Shown piece by piece: positions 42,821-47,837 of a DNA stretch of 47,837 bases (within the stretch, counting starts at the first letter, position 1; every line of letters starts with the position of its first letter). The DNA comes from a bacterium (GTDB lineage: Bacteria > Vulcanimicrobiota > Vulcanimicrobiia > Vulcanimicrobiales > Vulcanimicrobiaceae). Both the position numbers and the translations under genes were made by a program. The stretch spans positions 1 to 47,837 of the forward strand of contig JAJYFM010000008.1 of assembly GCA_021790895.1 (NCBI GenBank), written 5' to 3'. The notes below the pieces were generated by a model. That model made no database searches, had not been told where the DNA came from, and saw nothing but the letters and a program-made list of their open reading frames with translations.

Positions 42821-44536
42821 ATGAAGATCAAGTACCTCCAACGCGCCTTCGCCATCGTCGCCATGGCCGCGCTTGCGGCTTGCGGCGGCGGCGGAAGTAG
42901 CACCTCGACGGTCCCGGTTCCGACCCCATCCGCGGTCGCACCGAATCTCCTCTCGCGCATCGTCGGCGTCGGCGACAGCCTCACCGCCGGCTATCAATCG
43001 GCGGGATGGCTCGGCGCGACGAACGTGCCGAATCCGCTCCTCACCGGAACTCCCTACGCCGGCGCACCGGCACCCTTCGGACAAGAGAACGGCTGGTGGT
43101 CGTTGCTCTACGAACAGGCCCAAACCGCGGTAACCGGCTTGCCGTTTAACCCGCTGATGATGGCCGGCCCGTCGAGCCCGCTACCGTTGATTGCGGGCCC
43201 GGGATTCGGCAACGAACTCGTCCCCGCGAACCCCGCCCTCACCGGCGGGCTCGAATTCGGTCCTCTCTTCGGCACCGCGTCGGGTGCGGGCTGCAAAGCG
43301 AACGACCAGGCTGCATACAGTCTTACGACGGTCGCGACGACCCTCATGAATCCGAACGCAACGCCGTTCGATCTCGGTATCCCGGGGCTCACGATTCACG
43401 AAGAGATCGCGATGCATCAGCCGCTCGTTCCGAGCTGCGCCGCTATTCCGGGTATCCCGGCAGCGGTTCAGGGCGTCGTCGGCGGCGAGAGCCAGGATTT
43501 CTGGCCGGTGCTGCACGGGTTCACGAACCTCGGCTCCTCGCTCACCCCGCTCTCTGCAGCAGTCTCGCTCAAACCGACGCTGGCAACCGTCTGGCTCGGT
43601 GCGAACGATCTGTTGAAGTACGCGTTCAGCGCCGGACAGTGGCAAGGTGACGACACCAGCGTCGCACAGGTGCAGAGCGACATGACGACGATCATCAACC
43701 AGTTGAAAGCCTCCGGCGCGAAAGTCGTCGTGGCGAATATCCCCGATATCCTCGTCGCTCCGCAGTTCTTCACCGTTCAAGACCCGGCGGTCCTCACCGC
43801 CGAGCTTGCGCCGACGCTGCAACCCGCCGTCTGCAATATCCAAGCAAATGCGGCGTGCACGATCGAACTCTTCGCGACCTCGCAGAGTCCGGCACTCCCG
43901 ATAACGCTACCTGAGGCGCAGAGCCTCGTCGTCGCCGTCTCCAACGCCTACGGCTTGGGCGCAACGACCAGTACGCCGGGTTATCTCACCGAGACCGGCA
44001 TGTTGACGACGATCGAAACGCTCGGAGGCGTTATCAAAGCCGACCCGGCGCTCTTGGCGAACCCGACTGCGCTGGCAACCGCCCTCACCACCGCGTTGCA
44101 ACTCGATCCCAACGGTGCGGGCAGCGGCCTCGGCGGAAACTACTTCACGCCGGCGTGGGCTGCTCAGGTGCAAAGCGTCAACGATAATATCAACAACGGT
44201 ATTCTCGCCGCCGCACAGGCGACGAACACGCCGCTGGTCGATACGAAGACGCTCGAGGATAATCTCTCCTGGAAAGGCGCGATCGGCGCCGCTCCCAGCC
44301 CCTACTTCCTCCAAGCACTCAGCATCAACCCTGGGAAATGCTGCACGCTTGGATTCGGCGGAGGCGTCCTGAGCTTCGACGGCCTGCATCCCTCGGATAC
44401 CGGCTACGCGCTCATCGCCAACGCGTTTATCCAAACGATCAATACCGCGTACGGAACGACGATGAACCCCGTCAGCGCGGTCAACGTCTATAACGGAACT
44501 GGATACTTCTATCCCGATCCGTTCGCGCAACACTAG
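42821..44536 (+). CDS. Large SGNH/GDSL-hydrolase lipoprotein
   Basis: 571 residues from ATG 42821; AAGGA 8 nt upstream favours this over the ATG at 42812. A lipobox (AALAAC, Cys at 21) and a glycine run (CGGGGSS) mark a lipoprotein. Block I of the SGNH family, GVGDSLTAG, carries the nucleophile Ser; block III is WLGANDLL; block V is DGLHPSDTGYALIANAF with the Asp-x-x-His pair. The enzyme should be an esterase, lipase or acyl/acetyl-ester hydrolase at the periplasm or cell surface. It is much longer than usual because of a Gly/Pro/Thr-rich insertion between blocks I and III and another before block V. A strong terminator follows. Confidence 0.85.
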   Translation: MKIKYLQRAFAIVAMAALAACGGGGSSTSTVPVPTPSAVAPNLLSRIVGVGDSLTAGYQSAGWLGATNVPNPLLTGTPYAGAPAPFGQENGWWSLLYEQAQTAVTGLPFNPLMMAGPSSPLPLIAGPGFGNELVPANPALTGGLEFGPLFGTASGAGCKANDQAAYSLTTVATTLMNPNATPFDLGIPGLTIHEEIAMHQPLVPSCAAIPGIPAAVQGVVGGESQDFWPVLHGFTNLGSSLTPLSAAVSLKPTLATVWLGANDLLKYAFSAGQWQGDDTSVAQVQSDMTTIINQLKASGAKVVVANIPDILVAPQFFTVQDPAVLTAELAPTLQPAVCNIQANAACTIELFATSQSPALPITLPEAQSLVVAVSNAYGLGATTSTPGYLTETGMLTTIETLGGVIKADPALLANPTALATALTTALQLDPNGAGSGLGGNYFTPAWAAQVQSVNDNINNGILAAAQATNTPLVDTKTLEDNLSWKGAIGAAPSPYFLQALSINPGKCCTLGFGGGVLSFDGLHPSDTGYALIANAFIQTINTAYGTTMNPVSAVNVYNGTGYFYPDPFAQH

Positions 44537-44552
44537 CGCAAAGACGTCCGAA

Positions 44553-44594
44553 AAAGAAACGCCCCGCCGGTTACGGCGGGGCGTTTCTTTTATG
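44553..44594 (+). terminator. Bidirectional intrinsic terminator
   Basis: A 17-bp stem, AAAGAAACGCCCCGCCG (44553-44569) with CGGCGGGGCGTTTCTTT (44574-44590) and a 4-nt loop. The T-rich tail on one strand and its A-rich counterpart on the other let it serve both the SGNH gene and the convergent glutamate dehydrogenase gene. Confidence 0.93.
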
Positions 44595-44608
44595 ATGCCG
44601 GAAGCGTA

Positions 44609-45868
44609 TTAAGCGTAGATTCCACGCAAGCGAAGCGCCTTCACGACGCGATCGATAGCGATGGAGTAGGCGGCGATGCGCAGCGTCGTATTATGCTGCT
44701 TCGCAAAATCTTGGATGCGATGCAGATTTTCGAGCAGCGTATCTTCGAGCCGTTCGTTGACCTCAGATTCTTTCCAGAAGTACCCCATGCGGTCTTGGAC
44801 CCACTCGAAGTACGAGACGGTCACGCCACCGGCGTTGGCCATAATATCGGGAATCACGACCACTCCGCGCTCTCTGAAGATATTTGCGGCTTCAGGAGTC
44901 GTCGGCCCGTTCGCGCCCTCGACGATGAGTTTCGCTTTCACCTTCGCGGCGTTCTCGGCGGTAAAGACCTTCTCGAGTGCGGCCGGAACCAGCACGTCGC
45001 ACGAAGCGGTCAACAACTCGCCGTTGCTGATCTTGTCGCCGCCCTTGAACCCGTCGAGCGAGCGATGCTCGGCGCTATACTTCATCGCCGCGGCAACGTC
45101 GATCCCCTTATCGTTGTGATAGGCTCCGGTGACATCGGAGATGCCGACGATCTTGCAACCGCGCTCGGCGAAGAGTTTCGCGGCATACATTCCGACGTTT
45201 CCAAAACCTTGGATCGCGATGCTGCTCTGCTCGGGCTTCAGACCCATCTTCGCCATCTGATCGAGCGCGCAGATCGTCACGCCGCGTCCGGTCGCTTCGA
45301 CGCGCCCGCGCGAGCCGCCGATTTCGAGCGGTTTGCCGGTAACGACGCCGGGAACGTTTTGCCGAACGTGCATCGAGTAGGTGTCCATGAACCACGCCAT
45401 GATCTGCGGTGTCGTGTTGACGTCGGGTGCCGGCACATCTTTATCGGGACCGACGACTTCGACGAGTTCGGCTGCATAGCGGCGGGTGATCCGTTCGAGC
45501 TCGTTCATCGACAGCGTCGCCGGATCGCAGGTAACGCCGCCCTTCGCTCCGCCGAACGGCAGATCGACGACCGCGCACTTCCACGTCATCCAGAACGCGA
45601 GCGCCGTTACTTCGTCGAGCGTCACACCGGGATGGTAGCGGATGCCGCCCTTCGCAGCGCCGCGCGCGAAACTATATTGCACGCGATATCCGGTGAATAC
45701 CTCAAACTCTCCGGTGTCGCGTTGGAACGGAATCGAAAAAATGATCTGGCGAGCCGGATGCGTGAGGATGAGTCGCATGCCTGCATCGAGCTCGAGAATA
45801 TCCGCCGCTTCCTTGAAGTACGTGATCCCGTCACCGAATACCGAGACATCGCGGGGCGAGGTGCTCAT
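44609..45868 (-). CDS. Glutamate dehydrogenase (Glu/Leu/Phe/Val dehydrogenase family)
   Basis: 419 residues, the short hexameric form. The catalytic lysine motif is LPFGGAKGGV, and KGGIRYHPGV is the substrate region. The NAD(P)-binding turn is QGFGNVGMYAAKLF, and DVNTTPQIMAWFMDTYS is typical of the glutamate enzyme. It interconverts glutamate with 2-oxoglutarate and ammonia in the cytosol; coenzyme preference cannot be read reliably. AGGAGG lies 12 nt before the ATG, a longer spacing than usual. ychF is 120 nt upstream on the same strand, with a small dyad between. Confidence 0.93.
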   Translation of the reverse strand: MSTSPRDVSVFGDGITYFKEAADILELDAGMRLILTHPARQIIFSIPFQRDTGEFEVFTGYRVQYSFARGAAKGGIRYHPGVTLDEVTALAFWMTWKCAVVDLPFGGAKGGVTCDPATLSMNELERITRRYAAELVEVVGPDKDVPAPDVNTTPQIMAWFMDTYSMHVRQNVPGVVTGKPLEIGGSRGRVEATGRGVTICALDQMAKMGLKPEQSSIAIQGFGNVGMYAAKLFAERGCKIVGISDVTGAYHNDKGIDVAAAMKYSAEHRSLDGFKGGDKISNGELLTASCDVLVPAALEKVFTAENAAKVKAKLIVEGANGPTTPEAANIFRERGVVVIPDIMANAGGVTVSYFEWVQDRMGYFWKESEVNERLEDTLLENLHRIQDFAKQHNTTLRIAAYSIAIDRVVKALRLRGIYA

Positions 45869-45908
45869 AGAAACCTAGTGCCTCCTAAGACTGTAATGTG
45901 CGCAAAGA

Positions 45909-45929
45909 GCAAACCCGACCGACGTTTGC
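45909..45929 (-). promoter_or_regulatory. Small dyad upstream of glutamate dehydrogenase
   Basis: GCAAAC (45909-45914) and GTTTGC (45924-45929) flank a 9-nt spacer, about 40 nt before the gdh start and 60 nt after ychF. It could be an operator or a weak hairpin at the ychF 3' end. Support is only the symmetry. Confidence 0.25.
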
Positions 45930-45988
45930 GCTCCCTCTCCGCGGTTCCTGGAACACTTTGGTCGCAGCCGCTAGGTTTACCAAAGCAA

Positions 45989-47083
45989 CTAGACGTTGAA
46001 GCGGAAGTTGACGACATCGCCCTCTTGCATAACGTAATCTTTGCCTTCGCTCCTCAGGCGCCCGGCGGCACGAATCGCATCCATGTTTTTCAGCTCGGCA
46101 TAGTCCTCGTAGCTGACGATCTCGGCGCGAATGAAACCGCGCTCGATGTCGCTATGGATCTTGCCGGCGGCCTGAGGTGCGCGCGTCCCTCGCTCGATGG
46201 TCCAGGCGCGGACTTCCTGCTCGCCTGCGGTCAGGTACGTCATGAGCCCGAGCGTCTCGAAGGCCGCGAGCGCGAGTTCGTCGAGCCCTCGGCGCTCGAT
46301 CCCCAATTCCTCGCAGAATGCCTGCGCCTCCTCGTCGGAGAGCCCCGCAAACTCCGCCTCGATCTTGCCGCAGAGCACGACGACCTGCGCCCCTTCCCCC
46401 TCCGCGATCCGCCGTACCGCCGCCACGTAGGGCCCCTCGGAGGCGATCTGGGCCTCGTCGACGTTGGCCACGTAGAGCAGCGGTTTCGCGGTTATGAGAA
46501 AACTTTCGCGGGCGACCTCACGTTCGAGCGATCCCTCGGGGAAGGAGCGCGCCGCCCTTCCTTCCTCTAGGGCCGCCGTGAGGCGAGCCGCTGCGTCGTA
46601 GGTCGGTCGTACCTTCGGGTTCGCACGCGCCTCACGATCCAGGCGATCGAGGCGCTTGCGCATCGTGGAGAGGTCGGCGAGCGCAAGCTCGATCGCGATG
46701 ATCTCGATATCGCGCGCCGGATCGGGGCCCCCTTCGACGTGGGTGACATTCTCGTCGTCGAAACAGCGAACGACCATCGCAATCGCATCGGTCTCGCGGA
46801 TATGGCTGAGGAAGGCATTCCCAAGCCCTTGTCCGGTGCTCGCCCCGCGCACCAGCCCGGCAATATCGACGAAGCGAACCGTCGTCGGAACGATGCGCCG
46901 CGCGCTCACGATTTGCTGCAGCACGCCGAGGCGTTCGTCGGGGACGGCGACCTCCCCGACGTTGGGCTCGATCGTTGCGAAGGGGTAGTTCGCCGCCAAA
47001 GCCTGCGCCGAACGCGTCAGCGCGTTGAAGATAGTGGATTTCCCGACGTTGGGAAGGCCGACGATACCGCAAGAGAGTGCCAT
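45989..47083 (-). CDS. ychF: Redox-regulated ATPase/GTPase YchF (OLA1 family)
   Basis: 364 residues, full length. G1 is GLPNVGKST (residues 9-17), G3 is DIAGLVRGASTGQGLGNAFL, and the atypical G4 N-x-x-E appears as NVDE, the change that makes YchF prefer ATP. A coiled-coil arm lies at about 130-180, and the C-terminal TGS domain ends with MQEGDVVNFRFNV. YchF binds ribosomes and modulates the oxidative stress response. It is divergent from the bifunctional-nuclease gene with 65 nt between, and gdh follows downstream. Confidence 0.96.
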   Translation of the reverse strand: MALSCGIVGLPNVGKSTIFNALTRSAQALAANYPFATIEPNVGEVAVPDERLGVLQQIVSARRIVPTTVRFVDIAGLVRGASTGQGLGNAFLSHIRETDAIAMVVRCFDDENVTHVEGGPDPARDIEIIAIELALADLSTMRKRLDRLDREARANPKVRPTYDAAARLTAALEEGRAARSFPEGSLEREVARESFLITAKPLLYVANVDEAQIASEGPYVAAVRRIAEGEGAQVVVLCGKIEAEFAGLSDEEAQAFCEELGIERRGLDELALAAFETLGLMTYLTAGEQEVRAWTIERGTRAPQAAGKIHSDIERGFIRAEIVSYEDYAELKNMDAIRAAGRLRSEGKDYVMQEGDVVNFRFNV

Positions 47084-47148
47084 GACAAGTCGGCTTCGCT
47101 TCCGCCCATGCCAGGGAAAGCCTGCCTCACGTAGGATTACTCTAGGGT

Positions 47149-47625
47149 ATGCGTCAGATGAAGGTCGATAAGCTCGGAATCGATTTGCTCACACACGAAC
47201 CCGTTGTCATCCTCAAGGCAGTCAACGGCATGCAATTTTTACCGATTCTCATCGGCCCGTTCGAAGCGGCGGCGATCTCGCACGTGCTTGAGGGGGGACA
47301 AGCGCCGCGCCCGCTCTCGCACGATCTAATGCTCTCGATCGTCGAAACGCTCGGCGGGACAATCGAACAGGTCGTCATTCACGATATTCGCGACTCGACG
47401 TTCTTCGCAAAACTCGTCGTGCGCGCCGGCGGCGATCTCAAAGAGATCGATGCACGCCCATCGGACGGGATAGCGATTGCGTTACGCGCGAAAGCACCGA
47501 TCTACGTCACCGATAAAATCGTGCTTGAAGAGAGCCAGGGCGAAGGTGGCGAGGGCGATGAAGAAGATCTCTCTCGGTTCAAGAAGTTTCTCGACAATCT
47601 CAAACCGAGCGATTTCAATCGTTAA
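47149..47625 (+). CDS. Bifunctional nuclease family (BFN/DUF151) protein
   Basis: A 158-residue single BFN domain. The family core is seen in EPVVILKAVNGMQFLPILIGPFEAAAI, then PLSHDLMLSIVETLGG, and FFAKLVVRAGGDLKEIDARPSDGIAIALRAKAPIYV, with a charged Glu/Gly tail after residue 125. Plant members have RNase and DNase activity; bacterial ones, such as that of Thermotoga, have been solved structurally without a clear in vivo role. AGGG at 47144-47147 lies too close to the first ATG and at a good distance from Met4 (47158), so the true start may be 47158. It is divergent from ychF. Confidence 0.9.
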   Translation: MRQMKVDKLGIDLLTHEPVVILKAVNGMQFLPILIGPFEAAAISHVLEGGQAPRPLSHDLMLSIVETLGGTIEQVVIHDIRDSTFFAKLVVRAGGDLKEIDARPSDGIAIALRAKAPIYVTDKIVLEESQGEGGEGDEEDLSRFKKFLDNLKPSDFNR

Positions 47626-47641
47626 TTCGCCCGCTCCGTAA

Positions 47642-47837
47642 CTAGCGACTCCCGTTCTGTTGAACGACTTGGCCGTTGAGCATGATTGTATTTTTCAGTA
47701 TGGTCGAGGTGCTCTGGAGCCATGCCGCACCGCGTTTTACCCACACATCGGTCTCCGTCGCGCTGATTTGAATCGGCGAGGTTCCGCTCTGCGACGCAAC
47801 GGTTCCGTCCGCCGATTGCTGCACGTCGACCGTTACC
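47642..47837 (-). CDS. C-terminal fragment, probable NTF2-like/DUF4440-type protein (cut by window edge)
   Basis: The frame is open to the right edge, so the start lies outside the window; the listed Met is an internal GTG. About 64 residues are visible, with alternating strands (PIQISATETDVWVKRGAAWL) ending in a hydrophobic strand and NGQVVQQNGSR. The D-x-W-x-K-R-x-x-x-W-x-x segment is the usual end of SnoaL/DUF4440-type NTF2-like domains, where the Trp and Arg line the cone-shaped pocket. No catalytic residue is in view. It converges with the BFN gene, 16 nt apart, with no terminator between. Confidence 0.55.
   Translation of the reverse strand, partial: VTVDVQQSADGTVASQSGTSPIQISATETDVWVKRGAAWLQSTSTILKNTIMLNGQVVQQNGSR

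Noticed and set aside
44693-46570. 625-codon plus-strand frame across gdh and ychF
   Set aside because: It runs antisense to two clear genes and through their intergenic gap; no motif seen.

Overview
The window is GC-rich chromosomal DNA packed with housekeeping and envelope genes. There is no rRNA, tRNA, CRISPR array, insertion sequence or prophage that I can see. The cell is a diderm: it encodes a TolC-type channel, an RND pump, a beta-barrel outer-membrane protein ending in Phe, a Sco protein and lipoproteins. It also has RNase J, an actinobacterial-looking MutY without a NUDIX domain, and the order dnaK-grpE-dnaJ with no hrcA. This mix fits a deep-branching diderm of the Terrabacteria side, for example Candidatus Eremiobacterota (WPS-2). 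That placement is inference from gene content and style; no marker-gene phylogeny was possible.

Region 1-3.4 kb: the N-terminus of a divergent FtsK-like translocase runs off the left edge, followed by an isocitrate/isopropylmalate-family dehydrogenase, a double PilZ (c-di-GMP receptor) protein and a GT4-type glycosyltransferase. Region 3.4-7.7 kb (minus strand): an apparent operon rnj - eamA - small exported protein - amidase. Region 7.8-16 kb (plus): a problematic short frame, a Yip1-family membrane protein, then a tripartite export system (TolC channel, HlyD/MacA adaptor, two MacB-type permeases, a separate LolD/MacB-type ATPase) and an HtrA protease. The tolC start codon sits in the loop of a perfect hairpin. 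Region 16.2-22.4 kb: dnaK-grpE-dnaJ, a VOC protein, a fused ABC exporter and a free-standing CuA cupredoxin.

Region 22.5-25.7 kb: a two-subunit 3-oxoacid CoA-transferase (minus) divergent from an acyl-CoA dehydrogenase, pointing to acyl/keto-acid CoA catabolism, then a secreted lysine-rich repeat protein. Region 25.7-33.3 kb: a DPP-IV-type peptidase, an unrecognised protein, endonuclease III, a flavoprotein coupled to a cysteine dioxygenase, then mocR-mutY. Region 33.4-41.5 kb: dihydrolipoyl dehydrogenase, lipB, a Sco protein, a TPR/ATP-grasp protein, lipA and an RND pump. This is a lipoate-centred neighbourhood supplying and using lipoyl cofactor. Region 41.6-47.8 kb: an outer-membrane barrel and a large SGNH-hydrolase lipoprotein, glutamate dehydrogenase, the GTPase YchF, a bifunctional-nuclease-family protein, and the C-terminus of a probable NTF2-like protein at the right edge.

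The observations most worth checking are the tolC start-codon hairpin, a Lys-to-Gln change at the catalytic lysine of LipB, a cysteine dioxygenase that keeps the eukaryote-type Cys-Tyr pair and is coupled to a flavoprotein, the exported histone-H1-like repeat protein, and a DnaJ with only half of its zinc-finger region.
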